Shown in pieces: positions 22,737 to 34,915 of a stretch of DNA of 64,000 nt. Positions within the stretch are counted from its first letter, which is position 1; each line of letters opens with the position of its first letter. Under the pieces are notes generated by a model that saw only the letters and a program-made list of their open reading frames with translations, was not told where the DNA came from and ran no database searches. The stretch is from Arbacia lixula (lineage: Eukaryota > Echinodermata > Echinoidea > Arbacioida > Arbaciidae): positions 36,426,297 through 36,490,296 of the forward strand of contig OZ022576.1 in assembly GCA_963669155.1 (NCBI GenBank). The letters are read 5' to 3'. Made by a program: the position numbers and the translations under genes.

Positions 22737-23200
22737 ATTAAGGAAAAGTCCACCCTAAAGTAAAGTTGGTTTAAATAAAAGAAGAAACATGAAAGAAACA
22801 TAAATGTATTAGTGAAGGTTTGACAAAAATCCGTCAAAAGGATAAGAAAGTAATGATTAACTTAAATTTTGATTTTGTGACGTCACATGCGAGATGTTCC
22901 CCCATATGTTGTGTACTATTTTTTTAATGTTTATTTTCTGAAAAGGATATATATTAATTTATCATTATTAGACACAAACAGTCCTATATGGAAAACATTT
23001 ATTCCTTCATCAAAAAACAGAAAATGGTGAATTTGTGGAGTCATAATGCATACAAAATTTGGATGTGATGTTACAAAATTAAAACTTTAATAAACCACAA
23101 CTCTCTTGTGCTTTGACAGATTTTCGTTGCCTTCTCTTATATGTTTCTTTCATGTTTTTGCTCTTCTCAAAACCAACTTAACTTCAGGGTGAACTTTCTC
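22737..23200. mobile_element. TTAA MITE, family B, long copy
   Basis: It starts near 'ttaaggaaaagtccacccta' and ends 'cagggtgaactttctctta', with family interior motifs ('gaaacatgaaagaaacat', 'tgtgacgtcacatgcgag'). Both termini are somewhat diverged. Confidence 0.78.
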
Positions 23201-23938
23201 TTATATTTGGTATGATGGATTATGCATAACATCAGGTTATAAACTGCAGAGTGCTATATGTATAATATACATGGACAATTGTATGTGCTAGTATCCAATA
23301 AACCTTGTATGATCTAGTGAAGGATAAATCACAACTATACCATATTATTGAATAAAAAGGGTGTTCACTATGATGATTAAAGATTACATGTAGTTTGATC
23401 TCTTTTGGTGGTTTGATTTCCTCATGCATATTTAGTAGCTTCATTCATCCAAAGATCGTAGTGTTTGTTTTTAGCGGGTGCAACTGGCCTGTTGAGCACA
23501 TGGGAATAAAATTCTTGCATGAATTGGCAACCCGGAATATATCTAGACCTGTTTCTATAACGAGAAAAAAATCCTCAACACCCTACAACTTCCATACTAC
23601 ATTAGTGGCAGAAAGAAACCTGACCATGTCCCCCATTCTGTTTTGTATGGAAGATTACAGGATATCATCAGACACTTTCTTTTGTCAATATTTTATGAAC
23701 TATGTCTTCTTTCTTTCATATTTATGTAATCGAAATTTAACCTTTTTTTTGAAAAACAAGTTTGGGGCTAGAGAAGAAAAAGCCTTGCAGCTAATCGAGG
23801 ATGTCTCCCTACACCTCCTAAAGGGTAATGGCATCCTCATTCTCACATGAAGCAAAGCAGAAACATAAAAGAGGCAGAGTGGTGGAAGTTTCAGATAAAT
23901 TGATACAAATGATTATTATTGGTCTCGCCTACCATCAG

Positions 23939-24080
23939 GTACCTGTGATGGCTGCACCTTCCACATGCTGTGGACCAGCAGACACGCCTGTCCGGTGTGT
24001 AACAAGAATGACATTGTGGCTATCACGCAGGAGTGTAAGCACGGCCACCAAGTCACCACTCATGTCTGGAACGATACTGT
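23939..24080 (+). CDS. ELAPOR: ELAPOR exon 16 (phase 1 to 2)
   Basis: It encodes TCDGCTFHMLWTSRHACPVC, then CKHGHQVTTHVWNDTV. The block CDGC.F..LW.S..ACP.C is the MRH-type C-terminal signature, seen also in ELAPOR and the mannose-6-phosphate receptors. The acceptor is 'ctaccatcag' and the donor 'CTGT|gtaagt'. The 3' end plus donor is the template for the array that follows. Confidence 0.96.
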
Positions 24081-25270
24081 GTAAGTACTCGTAATGATGC
24101 TTTCAGATTTGACATAGTGGCCATCATGGAGGAGTGTTGATATGACTACCAAGTCACCACTCACGTCTGAAATGACACCGTGTAAGTACTCGTAATAATC
24201 ATCAGATTTGACATAGTGGCCATCAGATTACCTCTCACGTCTGGAACAGCACTGTAATGAAGTACTTGTAACAATGTAATCAGATTTGACATAGTGGCCG
24301 TCATGAAGGAGTGTTAATATGGCCACCCGTTTGCCAGTCACGTCTGTAATGACACCGTGTAGGTACTCGTAACAATGATATTAGATTTGACATAGTAGCC
24401 ATCATGAAGGAGTGTTAACATGGCCACCCGTTTGCCAGTCACGTCTGGAATGACGTAGTGTAAGTACTTGTAACAATGATACCAGATTTGGCATAGTGGC
24501 CGTCATGAAGGAGTGTTAATATGGCCATCAGATCACTACTCACGTCTGTAATGACACCGTGTAGGTACTTGTAACAATGATACCAGATTTGGCATAGTGG
24601 CCATCATGAAGGAGTGTTGATATGGCCACCCGTTTGCCAGTCACGTCTGGAATGACACTAAGTACTTGTAACAATGATATCAGATTTGGCATAGTGGCCG
24701 TCATGAAGGAGTGTTAATATGGCCATCAGATCACCACTCACGTCTGTAATGACACCATGTAGGTACTTGTAACAATGATATCAGATTTGGCATAGTGGCT
24801 GTCATGAAGGAGTGTTAATATGGCCATCAGATCACCACTCACGTCTGTAATGACACCATGTAGGTACTTGTAACAATGATATCAGATTTGGCATAGCGGC
24901 CATCATGAATGAGTGTTAATATAGCCACCAAGTCACCACTCACGTCTGGAATGACACTAAGTACTCGGAATAATGATCATATTTGGCATAGTGGCCAAGA
25001 AAATAGTAAATATGATTTTAACAAGACCGACAGCTAAGAGCAGTCTGTAGTAGTAATAATGGGTAGTATGCAATGTTTTGTTTAATGTTGCCTTATAGAC
25101 TACTGTCTATATTCCAAGAATATTTATATTTGTATGAATGTCAAACTATATGTGCAATGTTCGTCAAACCGTTGTAATACTGGTGGGAGGCAAATTTCCA
25201 TGTGATTAAAGTGGACAATCAACTTATTTATACATTCAGTCATTCATTCATTCATTCCTTCCTTTCGTAG
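24081..25270 (+). other. ELAPOR intron 16
   Basis: The first 0.9 kb is a tandem array of exon 16 end plus donor units (24083-24990). The remainder (24991-25270) holds nothing recognisable except a short (CATT)n run before exon 17. Confidence 0.75.
24083..24990 (+). repeat. Tandem array of about 100-base units: exon 16 end plus 5' splice site
   Basis: About nine units follow the exon at about 100-base spacing (landmark 'catagtggcc.tcatgaagga' near 24112, 24211, 24288, 24388, 24490, 24591, 24689, 24789 and 24890). Each has a diverged version of the last 70 exon bases ('caccactcacgtctg.aatga') and then the donor flank 'gtaagtact.gtaa'. Donor-like GTAAGT or GTAGGT survives in about six units, while others have changed to 'ctaagt' or 'taatgaagt'. 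The reading frame is not conserved. Confidence 0.93.
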
Positions 25271-25438
25271 GAAATGTTTTGGAGGCATCAGTCTTCCGCG
25301 GGACAAGACGACAGAGTGCACGATACCCCCCTGGTACAGCCAGGTGCCCTTCTATGCCCAGATTGGCATCGCGTCCTTCGTAGGGTGCGCCATCCTGCTG
25401 TGTGCCGTTCTCATCTTCTTCTGGAGAAAGAACAGAAA
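25271..25438 (+). CDS. ELAPOR: ELAPOR exon 17: transmembrane exon (phase 2 to 2)
   Basis: It encodes KCFGGISLPRDKTTECTIP, juxtamembrane PWYSQVPFYAQ and then a hydrophobic helix (residues about 708-728 of the window protein), followed by the stop-transfer WRKNRK. C.GGISLP is conserved in the family. The acceptor is 'cttcctttcgtag' and the donor 'AA|gtgagt'. Confidence 0.96.
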
Positions 25439-26059
25439 GTGAGTCAGCAAAAAATGAAACCATCTGTTAGCCTAGGTGCTAGGCTGTATTGCTGCTTAAT
25501 CCTTCTCGACTGCAATCACATTGACTGTACATCTGGACAAAGACTAGCCTTCCCTCACCCCCTCTGCCTCCTCATATCTCATCTATGCAGGAAGAAAGAA
25601 TCGATTAGTCTATGAGTCCATACTTAGTTGTGGATGCACCAGCGCATCAGAAAAAAACAAATTTCACAGCATTGAAGCTAGGTTACAATTTAGGCCCTGG
25701 CAATCGTGACCTTTAAGCCAAATTTAAAGAAACTCATTCTACTTATTTTTCTTTTCATCTTCATCAAGCTGCATATCTCTAGTTACACAATACACAACAA
25801 CATCACATTGTTAACTTGGTCAAGACCAAGAAGTAATGTGATCATGTGAGTTTGTTTTTCACTTGTACTGAATCTTTAAAGGAATCCATTTTGTTGTAAC
25901 ATACTCAAAATTTGTTCCTCACTCTGTGTTCATTACATACAAGAAATGAATGACAACAAAAATGAAAAAAATAAAATGAAGTAATTGCAGTTAATAAAAC
26001 AAATGAATGGAATCGAAATTACCTTGAACCTTGACCTCTCGCTCGCTGTCCGTTCCCAG
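25439..26059 (+). other. ELAPOR intron 17
   Basis: About 620 bases; nothing recognisable. Confidence 0.5.
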
Positions 26060-26231
26060 GCTGGAGTATAAGTACCAGAAGCTGGTGAGCTCAGCCAGCG
26101 GGGAGCTGCCCGCTGCAGACTCCTGCGCCATCGAGGACGGGGAGGACGATGACGAGGTGCAGTTTGAGGACGGCAAGAAGAAGGCCAGGTCCTTCCTCAA
26201 CAAGTTCAAGCCCAGGAGTAGCTCAGATAAG
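26060..26231 (+). CDS. ELAPOR: ELAPOR exon 18: cytoplasmic tail (phase 2 to 0)
   Basis: It encodes KLEYKYQKLVSSASGELPAA, then DSCAIEDGEDDDEVQFEDGK and a basic stretch ending SSSDK. LEYKY.KLV and LPAADSCAI are the family's most conserved tail motifs. YQKL (residues 739-742) fits a YxxL adaptor-sorting signal, consistent with the endosomal location of the family. It ends on a codon boundary, so either terminal exon below can follow. Confidence 0.96.
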
Positions 26232-26259
26232 GTAAGGCTTGTGGGGTAGATTCAATTCT

Positions 26260-26428
26260 GGGCCCCGTTGCATAAAACTTACCATTAATGGTAACTCTGC
26301 TATCAATGATACTGTAACTCCCATGGTACATTGCTGGATAACCTATGGAATTCAAGGTTTTCATCGAAATTGTTAGCACATTGAGTAGCACAGTTACCAT
26401 CAATGGTAAGTTTTATGCAAGAGGGCCC
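26260..26428. mobile_element. Palindromic MITE, family E ('GGGCCC.GTTGCATAAAACTTACC'), copy 1
   Basis: The left end 'cgttgcataaaacttaccat' is mirrored by 'atggtaagttttatgcaa' and GGGCCC at the right. Internal 'ccattaatggtaa' is itself palindromic. Other copies are at 28998-29136 and 36279-36415. Confidence 0.85.
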
Positions 26429-27239
26429 TGATGTGATTATGGTAGGAGTTACAAGAAGAGAGAAGGTCAGAAACAAGTACGGGACTTGAGAAAGAAAACA
26501 AAATAAATATGAGGAAATGGAGATGGGCAGACCACCTTGCAAGACATAACAGATGAACCCGTGACATAACTTATTTGATACCAAGAACACAAGCCAGAGA
26601 GGTAGACAGAATAGGCATTTGATGGATTATATCAAATAATTTTGGGGTGTTAGTGGATGAGTTAGGCACAAGAAAGAAGAAATTGGAATGTTGATGGAGA
26701 GGTATTCCTTCTGCAGTCGAGAGACATAGGCTAGAGAGGTAGATGTGATACTGTTTATTCATTGTTGTAGATTGTGGGCATTGATGATCTCAGATAGGAT
26801 GGCTGGCATGATATATTTATCAGTGTGGATCGTTAAAGATGGCCCGTCCCTTTTTTAAGCACTTGCAAACTTCATGAAAGTTTGCACATATTTTTCACAT
26901 ATCTTTTGGATACCAAGTGTGAAATTTTAAGGTCAGAGGTGCTATAACTCCCGTAGAATAAATGGAAACCTAACTAGTTTTCACTGAGATTTGATCATTT
27001 TTGTGGTACGAAAAAAGGAAGCTCGATCATTTATCAAAGATTATTTCCTCAAAACTTAATATTACGCTTTGTCGACTCCAGGGAAAGGTTATATAGCCAC
27101 TCTCTCTCAAATGATGACAAAGTCAGGGAACTTTCAGAATTACGTCTGCAAAAGGGACGGGCTAGCTTTAACGTTGCTTTAATATTGCTAGCATTGGTAC
27201 ACATTCAGAGTTGAAGTAGGGTTACAAATTTAGACCTTG

Positions 27240-27398
27240 AAGCCACTGCAGACAAGACGATTTGCTGTGATTCTGCAGTCGTTAGGGCCTACGACTTGAA
27301 TGTGACATCACCTCCTTACACAAATCCAATGAGCAGGTCCTGCGATTCAGTTGTAGAGTCGTTGTACTGATCGCATTGTGTTCTCTGTGGCGGCCTTC
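27240..27398. mobile_element. Hairpin MITE, family D, copy 2
   Basis: It has the same arms as 18304-18472 ('gccactgcagacaagacgat' and 'ctgtggcggcctt', centre 'cagtcgttagggcctacgac') but in reverse orientation and more diverged. Confidence 0.75.
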
Positions 27399-28587
27399 AT
27401 GTGTGTCACTCATCACTAGCACACACATAATTACGCATGCATGAGTTATCTGCTTTTTGCCCAACTAGTTGACATTGACGCATAATGCAATACCCGCTAC
27501 CACCACACAGCCTACCCAGGAGCATGTATCGACACACATTGCCAATAAAGTAAACATTCATGTAATCTTGACATCATTTGTTGGAAGATCAGTATAGTGT
27601 GCCAGCAGAGTAAACATGAAGCATTTTTGAGGGCAGCCTTCTATGTGTGTTTTTTAACTCTAAAACCGCTGGGGGAAGTTGAATCAATTCCCCCCCCCCC
27701 CCCTACATTTCGCGCAATAATGCCGCAACGCGGGAACACCTTGTTGCGACACTTCTTGACTTTTTGCTTTCAAGTCTTACGTATCTTTTGAGATCAAATT
27801 CACAACATCCATGCATACCATTACGGAGCCACAGCAATTTTTGTAAACGCATGTCATCCCAAAACGTGCACAATTTCGCAGTTTTGTGTGCATTTCCTAT
27901 GGAGAACAGTGCTCTCTCGTAAAACTCATAAAAGCCTAATTTTTTTTCCATTTAATCATTTTGATTGATCAATTTTATGCTAATCATAGTTGAAAAGTGG
28001 TCAGTGACAATTTGCAATAAAAAAACAAAGAAAAACAAAAGTACAAAAAACAAAGAAATACATAAATTCCAAAAACAATAAAATACATAAGAATTAAAAT
28101 TAATTTTCAAAGTTTTTTTGATGACAAACTGTTAAACATATAGCAGATATACAAACAAAATATTAAACTCTGAATGTTTTTAATTAGTGTTTATATAATT
28201 TTGGCCTAAATTTGCATAATTAATTAATTAAATTTAGAAATTTACAATTTTGAAAAATGTAACTAATTGATCTTGTAGATTATGACACAGGTGTCGTGCG
28301 TGCAAAAATTTGTCAATCACGTGACCGATGGCCGAGATCTTAAGGGGGGATTGAATCAACCCCCCCCCCCCCCCCCCCTTCCCTGGTTGAAGTGTTAAAA
28401 TGTCTTTTTAATTTTCTGTTCCTGGTTTCTTGTGGTCCAGTTTGACTGATTGGTAAGACTTGTAGCTTGTGGGATTTTATTTTGTATTGGAAGATTCTAG
28501 ATACCCTGTCTGAGTTTGGCATATTAATTTGGGAATGTTGCTACCTTTACATCATATGTGGTGGAATAGATCTTTCCTAAAACACAA

Positions 28588-28755
28588 CAGGAGGTGCAGT
28601 GGTGTGGTGGTTGTGAACTGTGACTGAAGATCTCAAGGTCCCAGATTCAATCCCACCCATGGCACTTGTGTCCTTCAGCAAGATACTTTATTCACATTGC
28701 TGCTCTCCACCCAGGAGTATGAATAGGTACCTGGTATAATATCGTGCAGCAGGCA
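28588..28755 (+). mobile_element. tRNA-derived SINE
   Basis: The head has pol III promoter-like boxes: an A-box-like 'tggtggttgtgaact' (from about 28604) and a B-box-like 'agattcaatcc' at 28643-28653. The body is 'cttcagcaagatactttatt' followed by 'ctctccacccaggagtatga' and 'aggtacctggt', a body seen in many marine deuterostome SINEs. The B box has diverged from the consensus, so this is an old copy. Confidence 0.78.
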
Positions 28756-28997
28756 AGGAATACTCATTTCCTAGGGAGTGGAGATGGTGCACATATGTGT
28801 GCATGATACATTCTTGTATCCAGCGACCAGGGCTCTAATTGTAACATCCCACTCAATTCAATCTCTGGATTGTGATTGGAAAGACCTTTTATACCACATA
28901 TTAAAAAAAAAATGTATATATATACTTTTTTTCTTTCCCTGTGACCCTGTTCCATAGCTAACTTATTGCACAGTATCTGTGCCGTAAAACACATTCA

Positions 28998-29136
28998 GGC
29001 TCGTTGCATAAAACTTACTATTAATGGTAGCTGCCATGGTAACATCGCTTGACAGCCATGGAAATTCAAAGTTTTCTTAGAAGTTGCCATTGGTAGCAAA
29101 GTTACCCGCTATTGTTAATGTCATGCAACAGGGCCC
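28998..29136. mobile_element. Palindromic MITE, family E, copy 2
   Basis: It starts 'cgttgcataaaacttacta' and ends 'tcatgcaacagggcccaga', with 'ttaatggtagct' and 'gccatggtaac' inside. The right arm is diverged. Confidence 0.78.
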
Positions 29137-30009
29137 AGATCATATGTTTGAATTGTATTTGATATATGTGGGTAAGCTGTGAATAAGCTACAAAGTCATT
29201 TGGCATGTCAGTTTTGTTCACAGTTATCATCTGTGCAAAATGAATGCATATTTGTATGAAGAAGCATGGTCACAAAAGAAACTTTGTTACTTTGTTGTAG
29301 CGTGACAAAATAGATGAAATGTACACATTTATATACCTTAAATGCTTTCACGGTGACAGGCAAAAGGAAGAGAAGATATTTATCAACCTTGATGTGAACA
29401 TTGACATTGTCATAAAAAGTGTGGCTGGCACTGCAATGAATGGTACATTCCCAATGATTGGATGTCATAACAGCTTTCATATTTGCAATATGTATCAGTT
29501 CACGACCTGTTTGCACATCAAGTAGGCTGCGAAAGATACCGGCCATCTCCCCGTCAATGCAAACACAGGGAAAAGTGAACAATCTCACTGATTGGTTACG
29601 TCGAGAAGTAATGAAAGGGATATTCCTTTTGATTGACACATCCCAACATCTCTCCTATCTGTAATGCAGTTTACTATCTGCTTATAAAGCAACCTTTAAG
29701 ATTTTCAGCACCTTCTCGTAGCGATATGAAGACTAGGATGAATATGGACTGCTCAAATCTGATTAAGCGCTTTTTGCATTTATTGATCCTTGTAGACATT
29801 TCATGCATTTATTGGGCCTTGTAGAAGATTTCGTGCATGAATCCTTTTTTTTTTCTCTATAACATGGAATGCTTTGTGGGAAGTCACCACTTTTGTCATT
29901 TTCGTCTATGAAGATGTGTTGTCATACTGGGGCTATTATAGTCTACTGTGTGTAAATGTCCATCTTCCTTTTATATTTCTTCCTCTCTGTCTCTCTTCCC
30001 TATATTTGT

Positions 30010-30070
30010 ATACCTCCAACATGCAATGGCCAGTGGCATTATAGGTTGTCAGTCTGTTTGTTAATCTGGA
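30010..30070 (+). repeat. Decayed head of a GGAGGCAT-like repeat
   Basis: 'tatacctccaacatgcaatg' then 'ggcattataggttgtcagtc' echoes the start of the GGAGGCAT family (ATGCCTCC... GGAGGCATTAT...GGGTTGTC), without a clear body. Confidence 0.4.
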
Positions 30071-32805
30071 TTATTGCATAAATATACAAATGTTTGAAGA
30101 AATGTTTGAAGAAAAAAAAACCTCATCAATGATATATGACTGGACAATGTAACAGATTAATAGATGTAGGTCAAGGTTACATTATAGAATTTAGGTCATT
30201 TGTGTAATACCTCAAGAAAATTATCAATTTCTTGAAAGGAATACTGTAAATTGTGATATGTGACAAAATGACTTTTAGTGGTTTTGCCGTAAATCAGCAA
30301 TTGCTGGAGGCGTGGGGCAAGCACATATTATTATTTCCATACAGCAGGATTCACATAAGGCAGTCAGATTTCACCTCAATTTGCTTTTTCTTCATTGCAT
30401 TTTTATCTTTCCACTCTTCTTCCCCCGACCCACCCATCCCCTCCCCCCCCCCCCCAAAAAAAAAAAAAACTCATCTCGTTCTGCCTTCCTCTCTCCCCTT
30501 TTCCCACTTTCTCACCTTCCTTCTTCTGCCCTTCATTCTCCTTCTCACCCTCCTGCTCTCCCTCTTTATCACCTCCTTCTCCTTCTGTTTGTCCACTGCC
30601 AATTCATTTTCTTTTTCACTTCTTCCTACATCCTCCTACCTTTTCCCCTTTTCTTCCCTTTTTGTCTCGCCTGAACAAAGTTCGGCAGAGACCTGGTGAT
30701 CACTTTTCCTGTTAGTCTGTTAGGCTTTTGGTCTGTTACAAAAATGTTTAAGTTTTTGTTTAACTTGCTCTCATTTCTTTATTTCTGCATCAATTGTGAT
30801 CAAACATGGTACAAATGATTCTTGGGTAATACCACATGAGTGTTGATGAAGATGATGTGATCAAAGGTCATCTAGGCACCATTTTTAATATTTGAAAAAC
30901 AACTTAGCACTGTTTATCAATTGCGAAATCAGACAAGACTCTCGTCTCCTCGTCTTCCCTTTTATCCTTTTCCTCCTCCTCCTCTTCCATAGTTTTCCTC
31001 TCTTCTACTTTTACCAATTAACTATTTATGATTGAGAGGTAATGGCACATTTATAATGAGAACGGATGTTGATCCTAGTCATTGCATTATAATTTACTTT
31101 ATGTTCTCACTCTCTTAAAATGTATAATGCACAGACTATGAATGAAGTAAATAAAATTTGCTGTGTTACTCTGTTTTTTCCCGTATATGATTAGAACAAA
31201 TATCATGATCTTTTGCTAGTGGCAAAATGAGAAGGATGGAGATCTTTTTAAATGTGTTTGAGTTTTTCATGTCCACATATAGTATTATGCAAATATTTCT
31301 TCAAAAGGAATTCTGTACCTTTTTGTATTGCCTTCACAAGTCATATCTGTTCACTCCCTCAATTGCCGTGTGCTTGAATAATCAAAGAAACATCATGAAA
31401 CTAAGAATTGTCAAGAAAATTGAAATTGAATTGAAAAAAATCAAGAAATTGTGTCTTGAGTGGAGCATACATGTTTTTCGTATGAAATCTATATCAACTT
31501 GTATAATTTAATCAAACCTGATTGTGTCACAGAACTGGCATCATCAGCCTGGTAGGCTGCTCAGACCGGTTCTTGTTGTGATATGTAGGTGCTCTTGATT
31601 TGTTGACTACTCAATCCAGAAGGAAATTGAATGTCATTGAAATGAAATGAAAGTGTTGTGGGGTTACCGGTAGCCTGTTCTAAATGGTGCAAACATTTGA
31701 GACGCGTGATGGAAAGGCGACTGGGTCAATTAACGAGCGCTGAAGATCGACCAGCTTGACTGTGATCGCAAAGTTCTGCCAGTCTCGTCTCCAATTAATG
31801 ACCATGCTGACAGCAGGTTGATTGTTAAACGTAACTTCTTCCATCTTCTTCATGCCCGCTCTGAGTAGTGCAATAGAATTATTGCACCTTTTTATTTGAC
31901 TTTTAGAGTGAGTCTTGATATCTTATATAATTAGGAATATACTAATGTGGTCTACAGTATTAACCAAGTGGTATTTGTGCAAGGGAACTTTACATAGTGC
32001 TGACACCATTTTGAATAAACAAAGGACATAATGATAAACAACACATTTGTAACTAAGCAACATTAGATAAACGACATACAGACATACATTTTATTCTTCT
32101 TTTTATCTTCTTTTTCTTTTGTTCTTCACATCAGCTTGTGGTTCTTTTGAGCTTTTCTCCAAATACTCCAGGTTAAAAAACTACTACTACACACAGGACA
32201 CATATAACTCATGTATAATATCATTCACTTTTCACAAGAAGATCAGATGCAGTGGTAAACTTGTTGCTCCTTTTTGAAATTCTTCAAGAAAGATATCACA
32301 TTGTGCTTACTTGTTGCTACAAATCACAAACATTCATGTCCACATTGGACTTGTGGCAGAGAAGGATGAATTGAAAAGGATATGTGCATGAGAAAGCTAA
32401 AGTTACGCTTGTTGATTTGTACACACCCAGATGGATTTTGATTTTAGTTTTTTTAAAGACATTTGACCATATAGATGTACATGTGTGCATGCTCATTGTG
32501 GAAGGATTTTCAACAACAAAAAGATTATGATTGATAGATAATGCAATGTCTTTCTTCAATCTTAAGTATATGGTTTTCTATAGCGGGCCTGCTTTTGAAT
32601 GTTTGGGTTTTGGCGAGGGCTTGCTTTTTTGGAAATGCAATATCAGTTCATAAACATTTGATGTTTGAGTCAAACTTTTTTGAGTTGTGATTTGAAAGTC
32701 CTTGCAGGGCTGGTTGGCTGTCATGTCTTATTCTTTGTTTCTCCTTCCATTCATCCTGCCTCTCACTCTCTCGCCATTTCTCTCTATATCGCCCCTCTCC
32801 CATTC

Positions 32806-33356
<551 letters not shown>

Positions 33357-33358
33357 AG

Positions 33359-33400
33359 GACTACGCGTACATGGAGGATTCTCTTCTGGTCATGCACTAG
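33359..33400 (+). CDS. ELAPOR: Candidate alternative terminal exon of ELAPOR
   Basis: Immediately after the CT tract and 'ctccacag', the frame required by exon 18 (phase 0) reads DYAYMEDSLLVMH and then TAG. The splice site is textbook, but the short peptide resembles no known ELAPOR tail, and a long pyrimidine tract will always look like a good acceptor. It would give a protein ending 13 residues after SSSDK. Alternatively the site is unused or is a recursive splice point. Confidence 0.4.
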   Translation, partial: DYAYMEDSLLVMH

Positions 33401-34779
33401 GCCTCTTCTTCCATTCTCACTCAAATCCAGACATTCCCACACAGTAAATCAACCATTCTCTTAACTATGCATGCCTCAAGCATTATCCTTATTTTGAATT
33501 AATGAATTCATTTTTCATCTAAAGACTTGCCCAAATGCCTCTCACTATTTAGACACCTAACAGCAGTTCTGAACAATACTTAAATTACCTAAATGAGTGC
33601 ATGCTGCTTGTATTAATTCCCTTTACAATTCATTGTTTTGTTTTTCTTTCAATGAATCATTCATTCTTTTATTTATTCATATTCTTATTTTCAACATGCA
33701 CACATAACTGTTTCTTTTCATGATTTCCCCTTGTGTTATAAGAGGGGATACATTGTTTAAATTCTATAACACCTTCTTATTTCTTCTTTTCCTTTATATT
33801 TTCTTGTTTCAACAATGGATTTTGCTTTGCATGAGTTTGAGGATAGTGGTTTATGATTGAAAGGTGCCAATCATCGATAGTACAAGCTTGACCCAGCATA
33901 CAATGCATGTGTAGTGTAATTGCTATAAACATACACACTGTCTCCCAGCTGTAGTCCATTATAAAAATGAAGTACAGCACACCCTGTAGGAATATTATGT
34001 TTGATGACTTTGTATTGTTACATGTGTAGCCTAGTGTGAGCTAGAAGATGAGCTGTTATTGTGATTTGCATTCCACCATTTCGTCACAAGAATCAAATTA
34101 TCTGTGTTTTACATAAGAAAATTGATTAGAAAGATAATGATAATGGTGCAGGTGTTTCTTTTACTGCATTTTATGCATTTTGATATTGCTTAGTAAGGTT
34201 TTACGCCTTGCAAAGCCTACATAAAATTGTCTAGTAAAAAAAGATAGTATATCGTCATCAGGAGGAGATAATTTGAATGTCACTGCTACGTCTTTGGTAG
34301 CCTCCATAGTGGCGTCCTCGCATCATACATGTATATATGGGAATGGGGCAGGAAATCTTCATGCGCTCGGTTGCGCATTTCCGTCCAGGGACTTCCTGTC
34401 ATTCCCGCAGGCTTCATTCCTTTCATAGGGAGTGTCCATGTCACTCGAGTATCATCCTTTCCAAGGAAGTTTGCATGTCACTTAAGTAGAGGCCTTGGAT
34501 CACTGAGGTGTTATTACATTTTTGTGCATGTCCAAAAAGGACCTGATAGTGAGTCTGTCGGGTGTCTCATGAAGTGCTCACAGACTGGCTTCAAGCACTG
34601 CAGACATTGTTAGTGCCTTTCAGTCATTTAGTTATCTTGGCTATAGGTCTCCATATTAGGACTTTGCGGTATAAGACCTATGTAATGTGACAATTTCTCT
34701 CCTTCACTGAGATGTGATAATCTGTGCTTTTTCTCTTGCTTTCTTTTTTTTTCTTCTCTCCTGTTCTCTCTTTTATTTT

Positions 34780-34915
34780 GTTTTCTCTTCTCTCTGTTTC
34801 TCTTTTTTTCTCTTTGCCTCTCCCTCTGTCTCTCTTTCTCTTTCTCTCTCTCTTTCTCTTTCTCTCTCTCTTTCTCTTTCTCTTTCTCTTTCTCTTTCAC
34901 TTTCTCTCTCTGTGA
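34780..34915 (+). repeat. CT/TTTC simple repeat
   Basis: Pyrimidine tract of CTCT and CTTT units ending 'tctctctctgtgag'. Confidence 0.95.

Larger units (their letters stand above)
19340..23938 (+). other. ELAPOR intron 15 (4.6 kb)
   Basis: It contains TTAA MITE family B copies (19441-19692 and about 22737-23200), a GA/TA microsatellite (20155-20236) and a Tc1-type MITE (20490-21122). 21125-22736 and 23201-23938 are AT-rich with nothing I can name; a 151-codon open frame at 23395-23850 looks like chance. Confidence 0.65.

Noticed and set aside
23395..23850. 151-codon + strand open frame before ELAPOR exon 16
   Set aside because: No domain, low-complexity Phe/Ser-rich composition, intron position, and no splice borders keeping it in phase with exon 16.
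29208..29639. 143-codon minus-strand open frame
   Set aside because: No recognisable motif, composition like the surrounding intron, no homologue I can name; probably chance.
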